The notes under the pieces are model-generated. The model did not search any database. It was not told the origin of the DNA and worked only from the letters and a program-made list of their open reading frames with translations. This document shows positions 1 through 9,073 of a stretch of DNA of 64,000 bases, in pieces. Numbering within the stretch: the stretch's first letter is position 1; each line of letters begins with the position of its first letter. The DNA is from Nonomuraea africana (GTDB lineage: Bacteria > Actinomycetota > Actinomycetes > Streptosporangiales > Streptosporangiaceae). Made by a program: the position numbers and the translations under genes. The stretch spans positions 5,828,001 through 5,892,000 of the forward strand of contig NZ_JADBEF010000001.1 in NCBI RefSeq assembly GCF_014873535.1. The letters are read 5' to 3'.

Positions 1-2
1 TC

Positions 3-902
3 GCCCGCGGCACGACGGGTCTGGCCGCGGCGGCGGTCGACGTGGGTGCCGCCGGCGGCTCGGGGGTGGTCTACCCCGCCGACGTCTCCTCCTACGAGGA
101 GGTACGGCAGGCGGCCGAGAGCGTCGAGGAGGACCTCGGGCCCATCGACGTCTGGATCAACGTCGCGTTCTCCTCGGTGTTCGCGCCCTTCGCCGACGTG
201 CGGCCCGAGGAGTTCGAGCGGACGACGGCGGTGACCTACCTCGGCTACGTGTGGGGCACCAAGGTCGCGCTCGACCTGATGCGCCCGCGCGGCAGGGGGG
301 TCGTCGTGCAGGCGGGGTCGGCGCTGGCCTACCGGGGCCTTCCGCTGCAGTCCGCCTACTGCGGCGCCAAGCACGCGATCAGGGGGTTCACCGAGTCGGT
401 GCGCACCGAGTTGATGGCGGAGGGAAGCGGGGTGCGGGTGTGCATGGTCCAGCTGCCCGCGCTGAACACCCCGCAGTTCGACTGGGTGCTGTCACGGCTG
501 AGACGGCATCCGCAGCCCGTGCCGCCCATCTTCCAGCCCGAGGTCGCGGCCAGGGCGCTGGTACACGCGGCCGACCACCCCGAGCGCAGGGAGTACTGGG
601 TCGGCGCCGCCACCGCGCTCACCATCCTCGGCCAGCGGTTCGCGCCGGGGCTGCTCGACCGCTACCTGGCGAGGACGGGCACGTCCTCGCAGGTCACGAC
701 GGAGCAGCCGCCGACGGGCGTGGCGAACCTCTGGGAGCCCGCCGACGAGGAGCACGACTACGGCGCGCACGGGAGCTTCGACTCCCGGTCGCACGAGCAC
801 AGCCCGCAGCTCTGGCTGTCCCAGCACCGCAGGCCCGTGCTCATCACGCTCGGCGCCGCCGCGGCCGCGGGCGCGCTGGCCACGCGGGCGCTGCGCCGCT
901 GA
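3..902 (+). CDS. SDR family oxidoreductase, 5'-truncated by window edge
   Basis: Short-chain dehydrogenase/reductase (Rossmann fold, NAD(P)-dependent), likely cytoplasmic; substrate unknown. The reading frame is open from base 3, so the N-terminal TGxxxGxG cofactor motif lies outside the window and the GTG at 42 is not the start. Visible SDR marks are the DVSS stretch after beta-3/4, the NVAF region in place of NNAG, and the catalytic YCGAK (Y and K) followed by a helix. The C-terminal part beyond the SDR core is long, with an acidic/His-rich linker (around DEEHDYGAHG) and a terminal hydrophobic segment ITLGAAAAAGALATRAL that could touch the membrane. Such extended SDRs are common in actinomycetes. 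Family assignment is firm; the specific reaction cannot be told. Confidence 0.88.
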   Translation, partial: ARGTTGLAAAAVDVGAAGGSGVVYPADVSSYEEVRQAAESVEEDLGPIDVWINVAFSSVFAPFADVRPEEFERTTAVTYLGYVWGTKVALDLMRPRGRGVVVQAGSALAYRGLPLQSAYCGAKHAIRGFTESVRTELMAEGSGVRVCMVQLPALNTPQFDWVLSRLRRHPQPVPPIFQPEVAARALVHAADHPERREYWVGAATALTILGQRFAPGLLDRYLARTGTSSQVTTEQPPTGVANLWEPADEEHDYGAHGSFDSRSHEHSPQLWLSQHRRPVLITLGAAAAAGALATRALRR

Positions 903-930
903 CAGAGAGGCCGGCAGAGAGGCTGACAGG

Positions 931-954
931 GGCGCTGACATAGGCGCTGACATA
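931..954. repeat. 12-bp tandem duplication (x2) in the transketolase leader
   Basis: Two exact adjacent copies of GGCGCTGACATA lie between the SDR stop and the transketolase start. Less regular GGCNGACAG-like units precede them. This looks like simple slippage expansion; no regulatory role is claimed. Confidence 0.7.
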
Positions 955-999
955 GGCGGGGCAGGGCGGGGTAGGCGGCGGGAGACCTTAGGAGGACCG

Positions 1000-2829
1000 A
1001 TGCCGGAGCGGGATGTTCAGTACTTGTGCGAGTTGGCGATGCAGTTGCGGGTGGACTCGGTGCGGAGCTCGGACGCAGCGGGCTCAGGCCACCCGACCTC
1101 GTCGATGTCGGCCGCCGACCTGATGGCCGTCCTGTTCGCCCACCACCTCAGATACGACTTCGACCACCCCGACAACCCCGCCAACGACCACCTGATCTTC
1201 TCGAAGGGGCACGCTTCGCCCCTCCTCTACGCGCTATACAAGGCCGCGGGAGCCATCACCGACGAGGAGATGCTGACCTTCAGGAAGCGCGGCAGCCGCC
1301 TGGAAGGGCATCCGACGCCCCGCCTGCCGTGGGTCGACGTGGCGACGGGCTCGCTCGGGCAGGGACTGCCCGTGGGGGTGGGAGTCGCCCTCGCGGGCCG
1401 GCGCCTCGACCGCCTGCCGTACCACGTGTGGGTGCTGTGCGGCGACAGCGAGCTGGCCGAGGGGTCGATCTGGGAGGCCGCCGAGCACGCCGGGCACGAA
1501 GGGCTGTCCAACGTCACCGCGATCGTCGACGTCAACCGACTCGGCCAGCGTGGGCCCACCCGGCACGGCTGGGACACCGGCGCATACGCCCGCAGGTTCG
1601 GCGCGTTCGGCTGGCACACGATCGAGGTGGACGGGCACGATCCCGGCCAGATCGACTTCGCCCTCGGCGACGCGCGGAACACCCGCAGGCGACCGACCGT
1701 CATCCTGGCCCGCACCCGCAAGGGTGAGGGCGTCAACGACGTGGACAACCGCGAGGGCGCGCACGGCAAGCCACTGAAGGACGCCGCGCACGCGATCACG
1801 GAGCTGGGCGGCGACAGGGGCATCACCGTCAAGGTCAACCCGCCCGAGCTCTCCCGCGCCCCGCACACCTTCCCCAGCGGGCCGCTCGAGCTGCCTGCGT
1901 ACTCTCCGGGCGAGAAGGCCGCCACACGCAGCGCGTACGGCGCGGCGCTGAAGGCCCTGGGCGCGGCCCGCGGCGACGTGGTGGCGCTCGACGGCGAGGT
2001 GGCCGACTCCACCAAGACCGAGGCGTTCGCCCAGGCCTTCCCCGAGCGGTTCTTCGAGTGCTACATCGCCGAGCAGGAGATGGTCGCCACGGCCGTCGGC
2101 CTGCAGGTGCGCGGCTGGGTGCCGTACGCCGCGACGTTCGCCGCCTTCTTCACCAGGGCGCACGACTTCATCAGGATGGCCGCCGTCAGCGGCGCCGATC
2201 TGCGCCTGGTCGGCTCGCACGCCGGAGTGTCGATCGGCGAGGACGGGCCCTCGCAGATGGGGCTCGAGGACATGGCGATGATGCGCGCCCTCCACGGCTC
2301 CACCGTCCTGTACCCGTGCGACGCCAACCAGACCGCGGCGCTGGTCGCCGAGATGGCCGACGTCTCCGGCATCTCGTACCTGCGGACCACGCGCGGCGAG
2401 ACGCCGGTGATCTACGGCCCCGGCGAGCGGTTCCCCGTCGGCGGGTCGAGGGTGCTGCGGCACTCCCCCGACGACAGGGTCACCGTCGTCGCGGCGGGGA
2501 TCACCGTGCACGAGGCGCTGGCCGCCGCCGACCTGCTGAAGCAGGAGGGCGTCTCCGTCGGGGTGGTGGACATGTACTCGGTCAAGCCCGTCGACCGGGC
2601 GGTGCTGAACGAGGCGGCCACGACGACGGGGAACCTCATCACCGTCGAGGACCACAGGCCGGAGGGCGGGCTCGGTGACGCCGTGCTGGACGCGGTGGCG
2701 GAGCTGGGCCCGAGGGTGGTCAAGCTCGCGGTGCGCGGGCTACCCGGCTCCGCCGCCCCCGCCGAGCAGCTCGCCGACGCGGGGATCGGCAGGGACGCGA
2801 TCGTGTCCGCGGTCAGGCGACTGCTGTGA
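1000..2829 (+). CDS. tkt: transketolase
   Basis: Thiamine-diphosphate enzyme moving two-carbon ketol units between sugar phosphates in the non-oxidative pentose phosphate pathway; cytoplasmic. At 609 aa it is shorter than the ~690-aa housekeeping form and belongs to the compact single-chain type. Order: ThDP-binding domain with GSGHPTSSMS and the SKGHASPLLY loop, the GDSELAEGSIWEA stretch (the GDG-type ThDP/Mg motif appears as GDS), then the pyrimidine-binding domain with EQEMVATAVG carrying the catalytic Glu, and a C-terminal transketolase domain. The start is fixed by TAGGAGGA eight bases upstream of ATG 1000. A strong bidirectional hairpin follows the stop. A second, pathway-specific transketolase is possible because no other pentose-phosphate gene is nearby. 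Confidence 0.93.
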   Translation: MPERDVQYLCELAMQLRVDSVRSSDAAGSGHPTSSMSAADLMAVLFAHHLRYDFDHPDNPANDHLIFSKGHASPLLYALYKAAGAITDEEMLTFRKRGSRLEGHPTPRLPWVDVATGSLGQGLPVGVGVALAGRRLDRLPYHVWVLCGDSELAEGSIWEAAEHAGHEGLSNVTAIVDVNRLGQRGPTRHGWDTGAYARRFGAFGWHTIEVDGHDPGQIDFALGDARNTRRRPTVILARTRKGEGVNDVDNREGAHGKPLKDAAHAITELGGDRGITVKVNPPELSRAPHTFPSGPLELPAYSPGEKAATRSAYGAALKALGAARGDVVALDGEVADSTKTEAFAQAFPERFFECYIAEQEMVATAVGLQVRGWVPYAATFAAFFTRAHDFIRMAAVSGADLRLVGSHAGVSIGEDGPSQMGLEDMAMMRALHGSTVLYPCDANQTAALVAEMADVSGISYLRTTRGETPVIYGPGERFPVGGSRVLRHSPDDRVTVVAAGITVHEALAAADLLKQEGVSVGVVDMYSVKPVDRAVLNEAATTTGNLITVEDHRPEGGLGDAVLDAVAELGPRVVKLAVRGLPGSAAPAEQLADAGIGRDAIVSAVRRLL

Positions 2830-2835
2830 AAGCGA

Positions 2836-2865
2836 GGGGGATCCCGAAGGGGTGCGGGATCCCCC
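2836..2865. terminator. bidirectional hairpin between converging tkt and ChaB-like gene
   Basis: Perfect 11-bp stem GGGGGATCCCG / CGGGATCCCCC with an 8-nt loop, between two convergent genes. There is no U-tract, as usual for actinomycete terminators. Just beyond it, a 15-bp unit beginning CTCAGCGGGACT is tandemly duplicated (2867-2896) over the stop codon of the opposite gene. Confidence 0.8.
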
Positions 2866-2882
2866 GCTCAGCGGGACTCGGC

Positions 2883-3266
2883 TCAGCGGGACTTGGCGGT
2901 CTGCCGCCTGTTGGCCTTCTTGATGGCGTCGACCAGCTCGGCCTTGGTCATCTTGGAGCGGCCCCTGACGCCGAGCCTGGCCGCCACGCCGTACAGGTGC
3001 TCCTTGCTGGCGTTGGCGTCGACGCCCTCGGCGGTCCGCCCCGAGCGGTCGGTCGCGCCCTTGTCGGAGGGACCCTTGCGCGCCTTCGGCTCCCAGTGAT
3101 CGCCGACCTTCTCGAAGGAGTGCTTCAGCGCCGAGAAGGCGGTGCGGTGTGCCCGCTCGCCCTCGCCGTAGGTCTCGACGGCCGAGTCGTGCGCCTTGAT
3201 CCACGTCTCCTGCGCCTTCTTGGGCGACCTGGCGATGGTCGACGGCATTTCCTCGCGTGCCGGCAT
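2883..3266 (-). CDS. ChaB-family protein with C-terminal Rho-N/SAP-like segment
   Basis: 127-aa basic, lysine-rich protein. The N-terminal ~60 residues (PKKAQETWIKAHDSAV...HRTAFSALKHSFEK) match the ChaB fold, named for a proposed regulator of cation transport but of unclear function. The last ~45 residues (SKEHLYGVAARLGVRGRSKMTKAELVDAIKKAN) match the short helix-extended-loop-helix seen in Rho N-terminal and SAP-like nucleic-acid-binding modules. ChaB plus Rho-N is a common actinobacterial architecture and suggests a small nucleic-acid-associated protein. The ATG at 3266 follows a weak purine tract (AAAGGGGG). It reads toward the transketolase and is separated from it by a hairpin. Confidence 0.82.
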   Translation of the reverse strand: MPAREEMPSTIARSPKKAQETWIKAHDSAVETYGEGERAHRTAFSALKHSFEKVGDHWEPKARKGPSDKGATDRSGRTAEGVDANASKEHLYGVAARLGVRGRSKMTKAELVDAIKKANRRQTAKSR

Positions 3267-3290
3267 GACAGCCCCCTTTCCCTGCGTCTT

Positions 3291-3539
3291 CTAGATCTGC
3301 GGAGGATCGGTGTAGCGTCGCTCCTCGTAGACCGTCGTCCGGTCTCGCTCCGTTTCCACCGGCGCTACGATCTCCCGTGTCACCCTGACCCGGTAGAGGC
3401 CGAACAGCATCAGCGCGATGCCGCCCAGCATGAGGATGACGCCCACGACGTTGATGTCCAGGCCCGCGACGTCCCAGTCGACGGCCCACGTGAGCACGGC
3501 GCCGAGCATGATGAGGAAAATGCTTCCGGCGATGGTCAT
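3291..3539 (-). CDS. small two-TM membrane protein (DUF6458-like)
   Basis: 82-aa membrane protein of unknown function. Two hydrophobic helices (about residues 3-20, IAGSIFLIMLGAVLTWAV, and 27-45, NVVGVILMLGGIALMLFGL) are followed by a charged cytosolic tail rich in Arg/Glu/Tyr ending YTDPPQI. The ATG at 3539 is chosen because AGGGAGG lies six bases upstream; the longer open frame upstream has no such site and would overlap the divergent gene. It resembles the widespread actinobacterial small membrane family DUF6458. Its start is 37 bp from the divergent shikimate-kinase-like gene, so the two share a promoter region. Confidence 0.8.
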   Translation of the reverse strand: MTIAGSIFLIMLGAVLTWAVDWDVAGLDINVVGVILMLGGIALMLFGLYRVRVTREIVAPVETERDRTTVYEERRYTDPPQI

Positions 3540-3576
3540 GGAATACCTCCCTAAAGCCAAGGAAACTTCTATCCTC

Positions 3577-4059
3577 ATGTCGAGAAACAAACCCGTCGTG
3601 GTCGTCGGGCTGATGGGCTCGGGCAAGACCACCGTTGCCCTGCTGCTGGCCCAGGCCCTCGGCGTGCCGATGAGCGACAGCGATCCCTACCTCAGGAAGA
3701 GGTACGGCAGGAGCGCCGCCGAGATCGCCAGGGCGGAGGGCGCCGACGTCCTGCACGAGCGGGAGGCCGAGCACGTGCTCAGCGCCCTGGGCGAGAACCA
3801 GGTCGTCGCCGCGGCCGCCAGCACCGTCGAACGCCCCGAGGTCCGCGAGGCGCTCAAGGAGGCGTTCGTGATCTGGCTGGACGCGACGCCCGAGGTGCTG
3901 GCGGAGCGGATGAAGTCGAGCGACCACCGCCCCGACTTCGATCCCGCGCTGATGAAGGCCCGCCGCGACCCGTACTTCAGGCAGATCGCCGACCTGCGCG
4001 TCGACGTGACCTCCGCGCTTCCCCAGGAAGTGGCCGACAAAGCGATTGACGCCATGTGA
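3577..4059 (+). CDS. shikimate-kinase-like P-loop kinase
   Basis: 160-aa nucleoside-monophosphate-kinase-fold protein. The Walker A motif GLMGSGKTT is at residues 10-18, followed by the SDSDPYLRKRYG stretch, which corresponds to the substrate-binding DxD of shikimate kinases, and the EREAEH region. Shikimate kinase phosphorylates shikimate at C3 in aromatic amino-acid synthesis. The housekeeping aroK normally sits with aroB/aroC, which are absent here, and the GG(G) motif after the lid is altered (AAAASTVER). This is therefore probably a paralogue with a different substrate; a gluconokinase-type role is the main alternative. It starts at ATG 3577 and ends 12 bp before the GNAT gene, with which it likely forms an operon. 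Confidence 0.78.
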   Translation: MSRNKPVVVVGLMGSGKTTVALLLAQALGVPMSDSDPYLRKRYGRSAAEIARAEGADVLHEREAEHVLSALGENQVVAAAASTVERPEVREALKEAFVIWLDATPEVLAERMKSSDHRPDFDPALMKARRDPYFRQIADLRVDVTSALPQEVADKAIDAM

Positions 4060-4071
4060 TACCCAAGACGC

Positions 4072-4635
4072 ATGTTCGCCACCAAACCCACCCTCGTCGG
4101 AGAGCTCGTCACGCTCCGCCCCGTCGGCCCCGAGCACGTCGCAGGTCTGCTCGAAGGCGTGCGCGACCCCGAGCTCAGGCGGCTGACGGGCTCGCACGCC
4201 GACGCGGACGAGCCCGCGTTCCTGGCCCAGTGGTACGCCACGCGCAAGGACCACGACGACCGCCTCGACCTGGCGGTCTGCCACGACGACGAGTACGTGG
4301 GCGAGATCGTGCTGAACGAGCTCGACACCGACAACCTCTCCTGCAACCTGCGGATCATGCTGACCAGACCGGGGAAGGGCTTCGGCACCGAGGCGATCAC
4401 GCTGCTGCTCGACCACGTCTTCGCCACCACCCCGCTGCACCGCGTCAGCCTCGGTGTCTACGCCTTCAACGAGCGCGCCGTGCACGTGTACAAGAAGGTG
4501 GGATTCGTCCAGGAGGGCGTGCTGCGCGACGCGCTGCTGTGGGAGGGCGAGTGGCACGACGAGATCGTGATGTCGGTGCTGCGCGAGGAATGGGTCACAA
4601 CCAAACCCGGGATTGGCGCATCTAAGCTGCCGTGA
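4072..4635 (+). CDS. GNAT N-acetyltransferase (RimJ/RimL type)
   Basis: 187-aa acetyl-CoA-dependent N-acetyltransferase. The N-terminal GELVTLRPVGPEHVAGLLEG and the C-terminal pattern RVSLGVYAFNERAVHVYKKVGFVQEGVLRD are characteristic of the Acetyltransf_3 (RimJ/RimL) subgroup, which acetylates protein N-termini or small amines/aminoglycosides. The acetyl-CoA pyrophosphate loop appears as RPGKGFGTEA. Its stop overlaps the next start in a GTGA tetranucleotide, so it is translationally coupled to the pseudokinase-WD40 gene. The substrate is unknown. Confidence 0.86.
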   Translation: MFATKPTLVGELVTLRPVGPEHVAGLLEGVRDPELRRLTGSHADADEPAFLAQWYATRKDHDDRLDLAVCHDDEYVGEIVLNELDTDNLSCNLRIMLTRPGKGFGTEAITLLLDHVFATTPLHRVSLGVYAFNERAVHVYKKVGFVQEGVLRDALLWEGEWHDEIVMSVLREEWVTTKPGIGASKLP

Positions 4636-7600
4636 CGACGCGTTTGCTCCCAGGGGATCCCGACAGGCTGGGTGGCTACTGGCTCGCCGGGCGGCTCGGC
4701 TCGTGCTTCGACGCCTACGACAGCGGTGGCAGACGTTTTGTGATCAAGATGGCGCGCGGCAGGGCGCCCTCGGTCGCACCGCACTGCGTGGCCAGGGTGG
4801 TGGAGTCGGGCCCTGGCTACGTGGTCAGCGAGTTCGTGCAGGGCCCGAGCCTGCGCGAGGCCGTGGCCCACGCGGGCCCCTACGCGGGCGACCGGCTGCA
4901 TCGGCTCGCGGTCGCGCTGGCCACGGCGCTGGTCGCCATCCACGACGCGGGGGCCGCCCACCGCCACCTCGGGCCCGACTCCCTGCTGCTCGGTCCCGAG
5001 GGGCCCAAGGTCACGGGGGTGGGCACGGCCCGGGCCCAGTGCCCCGCTCCCGAGGTGTTCACGGGGAGCGCGGCGGGGGCGCCCGCCGACGTGTTCTCCT
5101 GGGGCGCGACCGTCCTGTTCGCCGCGACGGGACGCGAGACCTTCGCGGCCGAGAGCCTGGGCGAGCTCATGCACGCGGTGCTGACCGTCGACCCCGACGT
5201 CGGCGACCTGCCCGAACCGCTCAGGTCGCTGGCCGCCAGGGCGCTGGCCAAGGAGCCCGAGGACCGTCCCACGGCCCGCGAGCTGCTCATCGGCCTGACC
5301 GGCAGCGCCGAGCCCGCCGTGGGCGCGCACCTGGCCGCCGAGATCAGGCCGCCCGACGACCTGCGCGGGCCGCGCCCGCTCGGAGAGGTGGCCGAGGAGG
5401 TCTACCAGGGGTTGCCGCCCGAGCAGCAGAGCGCGCTGCCGGAGTTGCTGCTCCGCATGCGCGAACCGGGCCGGCTCCCGCTGGCCGAGGTCGAGGACGA
5501 GCCCGTGGTGGCGACGCTGACCGAGGCGGGCCTGCTCGTCCGGCGGAGCATCGCCGTCCCTCCGGCCGACCGCCCCGAGGGCCGGCTGGTGGCGGTCGCC
5601 GACGACTCGATCGGCCCGGTCAGCCCCGCGCTGTTCCATGCGTGGCCGAGACTGCGCACCTGGTCGGCGGACGTGACCCCCTTCAGGCGGCGCAGGCTCC
5701 TGCGCAAGGCGCTGGTCGCGGGCCTCGCCGCCTGCGTGGCCGTGGTGCTGGCCGCGACGGCCGTGACCGTACGGCAGGGCGCGGAGCGCAGGGCCGAGAC
5801 GGCGGAGGCGGCCGCGCGGACGGTGGCGGCGCGGGCGGAGAGCATGCGCAGCGCCGATCCGCAGACCGCGATGAAGCTCAGCGTGGCTGCCTGGAGCCTC
5901 GCGCCGGTGACCGAGGCGCGCAACGCCCTGCAGCGCTCGCTCGGCCAGGCCGACCTGGGCGCCTTCACCGACCCCGACCCGTCGGACGGCGCCGCCTACC
6001 GGCTGGCCGACGACGGGAGGAGCCTGCTCAAGCAGCGCTCCGACCAGGTCGAGATCTGGGACCTGACCACGCACCGGCGGACCGCCGCGCACCGGCTGCC
6101 GGTGCCCGCCGACGCCTGGACCTCCCTCACCGGCGACGGCAGGACCTACGCGGCGGGCGACGAGGCATCGGTCCGGGTGTGGAACCTCGAATCAGGGCAG
6201 CAGGTCGAGGGCGAGTGGCCGGGCGGCAAGCCCGCGCTCCACGCGGAGGGCCGGCTCCTGTCCGTCGCGAACGGCTTTCGCACCAGGCTCTACCGCACCT
6301 CAGGCGGCGGCGCCCCGCTGCTCGACGTGACGGGCAAGACGATCACCACCTCCGCCGACGGCCGGTGGGCGACGGTGTCCTCGGTCTCGGGCCAGGTCGA
6401 GGTCTGGGACCTCGACCGGCGCAGGCGGCTCTACACCCGCTCGACGGAGCCGTCCGTGAGCGCGGTCGAGATCGAGTACCCGCCCACCACGGCGTTCAGC
6501 CCCGACGGCCGGCTGCTGGTGATCGGCGGCGGCGAGGGAGGGCTGATCCTCGACACCGCCACCGGCGAGTCCGCGGGCATGCTCGACCGGACGGACGACC
6601 GAGAGTCCATCGTGTGGGGCCCGCTGACCTTCTCCCCCGACGGCCGCTACCTCCTCGAACCGCTCGAACCCGACGAGCTCGATCCCGTGGCGGCCGAATG
6701 GAGCGGGCCGGTGTCGGACGCGCCCACGGCGGAGGCCGACGAGCAGGAGCCGCCCGAGCCCGAGCTGGGCCAGGTCGTCCGCCTCTGGGAGGTCGGCCAG
6801 GGACAGCTGCTCGGGACCTATCCGGCCAGGAAGGCGACGGGAGACTTCGCCTTCTCCGGCGACGGCGGCGCGATCCGCTACACCGCCGAGGGCGGCAGGG
6901 TCCTGTCGGTCGACATCTCGGACGCGCTCGGCAAGGAGCCCCGGCAGGAGACCGTGGCGCTCAGCGCCACCAGGAAGACCACCCATCTCCCCGCCCAGCG
7001 CCTGCTCTCGCCCGACGGCAGGATCGCCGCCGCCGAGGCGGACACGGCGACCAGGCTCTACGACGTCGAGGCCCGCAGGTCGCTGGGCGAACTGCCCGCC
7101 ACCGGCGAGCTGTCCTTCGACGCCGGGGGCAGGCGGCTGGCCGTGGGCGGCGAGTCCACCACCACCGTCTGGGACGTGGACACGCGCGCGCGGATCGCCG
7201 AGGTGCCGACGGGCACGAGCTACGACGTGGCGCTGTCCCCCGACGGTCAGGTGCTCGCCGCCACCGGTCCCGGCGGGCTGAGGCTGTGGAGCCTCCCCGA
7301 GGGCAAGCAGGTCAAGGGGCCGTTCAACACGCTCAGACAGTCGCTGGCCTTCACCCCGGACGGCAGGCGGCTGTTCGCGGGGCAGGACGTGATCGATCTC
7401 TCGACCGGCAAGGTCACCGAGACCGGCGGCCGCGACAGCTTCGCCACCGCCTTCAGCCCCGACAGCCGCCGGGCCGCCTTCGTCATCGACGCCGACTTCT
7501 TCCTGGTGTGGAAGCTGTCCGACTGGCCGAAGCAGGCGGTCAGGAGGTCGTCGGGATACGGCACCAGCATCAGGTTCTCCCCCGACGGCAAGCTGATCGC

Positions 7601-7871
7601 GATGACCGGCGAGTACACCTCGCTGTGGGACGCCGGCACGCTGCGCGAGATCAGCAGGGTGCCGCTGGGACAGGGCGTCGCCGACGTCGCCTTCAGCGCC
7701 GACGGGACCAAGCTGGTCGGGCTGCTGCGCGACGGCAGCGTGCGCGAGAGCCCGGTCGATCCCGCCATGGCCGCGAAGGCGGTGTGCGCGAAGGCGGGCG
7801 GCGCGCTGGACGAGGAGGGCTGGAAGCGGCTGTTTCCCGAAACGCCCTATCCCGGTGGGATGTGTTCCTGA
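4632..7871 (+). CDS. membrane-anchored pseudokinase with C-terminal WD40 beta-propeller
   Basis: 1079 aa. Residues ~12-300 have the Ser/Thr protein kinase fold. The VAIK-type lysine is present (FVIKM, K39), but the catalytic HRD is HRH (110-112) without the following Lys/Asn, and DFG is replaced by TGVG; phosphotransfer is therefore unlikely. A central region with VRRS(IV) follows, then one transmembrane helix (about 358-378) and a stretch matching the AMKLSVAAWSLAPVTEARNAL linker found before actinobacterial WD40 propellers. From ~430 to the end come at least ten repeats of the type FSPDG..L..(V/T)WD/LWD. The propeller would be on the other side of the membrane from the pseudokinase. It is coupled to the GNAT gene by a GTGA overlap. 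It is likely a signalling scaffold; the ligand is unknown. Confidence 0.86.
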   Translation: MTTRLLPGDPDRLGGYWLAGRLGSCFDAYDSGGRRFVIKMARGRAPSVAPHCVARVVESGPGYVVSEFVQGPSLREAVAHAGPYAGDRLHRLAVALATALVAIHDAGAAHRHLGPDSLLLGPEGPKVTGVGTARAQCPAPEVFTGSAAGAPADVFSWGATVLFAATGRETFAAESLGELMHAVLTVDPDVGDLPEPLRSLAARALAKEPEDRPTARELLIGLTGSAEPAVGAHLAAEIRPPDDLRGPRPLGEVAEEVYQGLPPEQQSALPELLLRMREPGRLPLAEVEDEPVVATLTEAGLLVRRSIAVPPADRPEGRLVAVADDSIGPVSPALFHAWPRLRTWSADVTPFRRRRLLRKALVAGLAACVAVVLAATAVTVRQGAERRAETAEAAARTVAARAESMRSADPQTAMKLSVAAWSLAPVTEARNALQRSLGQADLGAFTDPDPSDGAAYRLADDGRSLLKQRSDQVEIWDLTTHRRTAAHRLPVPADAWTSLTGDGRTYAAGDEASVRVWNLESGQQVEGEWPGGKPALHAEGRLLSVANGFRTRLYRTSGGGAPLLDVTGKTITTSADGRWATVSSVSGQVEVWDLDRRRRLYTRSTEPSVSAVEIEYPPTTAFSPDGRLLVIGGGEGGLILDTATGESAGMLDRTDDRESIVWGPLTFSPDGRYLLEPLEPDELDPVAAEWSGPVSDAPTAEADEQEPPEPELGQVVRLWEVGQGQLLGTYPARKATGDFAFSGDGGAIRYTAEGGRVLSVDISDALGKEPRQETVALSATRKTTHLPAQRLLSPDGRIAAAEADTATRLYDVEARRSLGELPATGELSFDAGGRRLAVGGESTTTVWDVDTRARIAEVPTGTSYDVALSPDGQVLAATGPGGLRLWSLPEGKQVKGPFNTLRQSLAFTPDGRRLFAGQDVIDLSTGKVTETGGRDSFATAFSPDSRRAAFVIDADFFLVWKLSDWPKQAVRRSSGYGTSIRFSPDGKLIAMTGEYTSLWDAGTLREISRVPLGQGVADVAFSADGTKLVGLLRDGSVRESPVDPAMAAKAVCAKAGGALDEEGWKRLFPETPYPGGMCS

Positions 7872-7891
7872 GCGGCTCTAGGGTTACGCCC

Positions 7892-8983
7892 ATGGATCCC
7901 GTCCTCAGCCGCCGCGCACTCAACCGGGCCACCCTCGACCGGCAGCTCCTGATCACCAGGACCACCAGGCCGGTCATCGAGGTGATCGAGCACGTGGCGG
8001 GGCTCCAGGCGCAGACCCCGCACTCCTGGTACACCGGCCTCTGGAACCGCGTGGAGGGCTTCCGCCCCGAGGACGCCGCCGACCTCCTCGAGACCAGGCA
8101 GATCGTCCGCATCGCGCTCCAGCGCTCGACCATCCATCTGGTCAGCGCCCGCGACTGCCTGGCCATGCGCCCGCTGGTGCAGGTCGTGACCGAGCGGATG
8201 ACGCGCAGCACCTTCGGCAGGAAGCTGGAGGGCGTCGACCTCGACGAGCTGGCCGCGCTCAGCCGCTCGCTCCTGGCGGACCGGGCGATGACGTTCGCCG
8301 AGCTGGGCAGGGCGCTGGGCGAGCGCTGGCCCGACCACGACCAGCACGCGCTCGGGCAGGGCGTGCGCTGGCTGGTGCCACTGGCGCAGGTGCCGCCGCG
8401 AGGGCTGTGGGGCAGGAGCGGGCCGATCGCGCACACCAGCGCCGCGTCGTGGCTGGGGTTCGAGGTGCCCGCGATGACGCCGGGCGAGCTGGTGCTGCGC
8501 TACCTGAAGGCCTTCGGGCCCGCCTGCGTCAAGGACGTGCAGACCTGGTCGGGGCTGACGCGGCTGTCGGAGGTGGTCTCCTCGCTCGACCTGGTGACCT
8601 ACCGTGACTCCGCGGGACGGGTGCTCTACGACCTGCCCGACGCCGTCCTGCCGCCGGAGGACCTGCCGGTGCCGGTGCGGTTCATGTACGACTTCGACAA
8701 CCTCTTCCTCTCGCACGAGGACCGTTCCAGGGTGGTCGAGCATATGGAGCTCCTCAGGCGGTTCGCCGCGTACAACGTGCAGCCGAGGATGATCCTGGTG
8801 GACGGTTTCCTCGCGGGCGACTGGACGACGGCCAGGGCGAAGGGGACGACCACGCTGACCATCCACCGGTGGGAGCCGTTCGACCCGTCGGAGGCGGTGG
8901 AGGAGGCCGGGCGGCTGCTGGCCTTCCTGGCGCCGGGCGACCGGCACGACGTGGTGGTCTCGGACGGCGCCTCGAAGACCTGA
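7892..8983 (+). CDS. winged-helix DNA-binding domain protein (HTH_42, AlkX/AlkZ-like)
   Basis: 363-aa protein of the HTH_42 (DUF1006-type) family, to which the DNA glycosylases AlkZ/YcaQ of Streptomyces and E. coli belong. Typical N-terminus: LSRRALNRATLDRQLL...VIEHVAGLQAQTPHSWYTGLWNRVEGF (the Q-x-Q loop holds the catalytic glutamines in AlkZ; here LQAQ is kept). Further family marks are QIVRIALQRSTIHLVSARD and the C-terminal LFLSHEDRSRVV and ILVDGFLAGDW. A role in base excision or DNA binding is an inference from the family. The ATG at 7892 is chosen because it begins the conserved region just after the preceding stop at 7871. Confidence 0.83.
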   Translation: MDPVLSRRALNRATLDRQLLITRTTRPVIEVIEHVAGLQAQTPHSWYTGLWNRVEGFRPEDAADLLETRQIVRIALQRSTIHLVSARDCLAMRPLVQVVTERMTRSTFGRKLEGVDLDELAALSRSLLADRAMTFAELGRALGERWPDHDQHALGQGVRWLVPLAQVPPRGLWGRSGPIAHTSAASWLGFEVPAMTPGELVLRYLKAFGPACVKDVQTWSGLTRLSEVVSSLDLVTYRDSAGRVLYDLPDAVLPPEDLPVPVRFMYDFDNLFLSHEDRSRVVEHMELLRRFAAYNVQPRMILVDGFLAGDWTTARAKGTTTLTIHRWEPFDPSEAVEEAGRLLAFLAPGDRHDVVVSDGASKT

Positions 8984-9073
8984 CCGGCGCTCACCGGCTG
9001 GGGTTGGGGGACCTGGGGATTGGAGGTCGTGTGTCACCGGCTGGGGTGCTTTCGGGTCGGTGTCCTGGGGCCG

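Noticed and set aside
2740..4557. Long minus-strand frame spanning tkt end, shikimate-kinase-like and GNAT genes
   Set aside because: Low-complexity translation that crosses three genes with firm homology in other frames.
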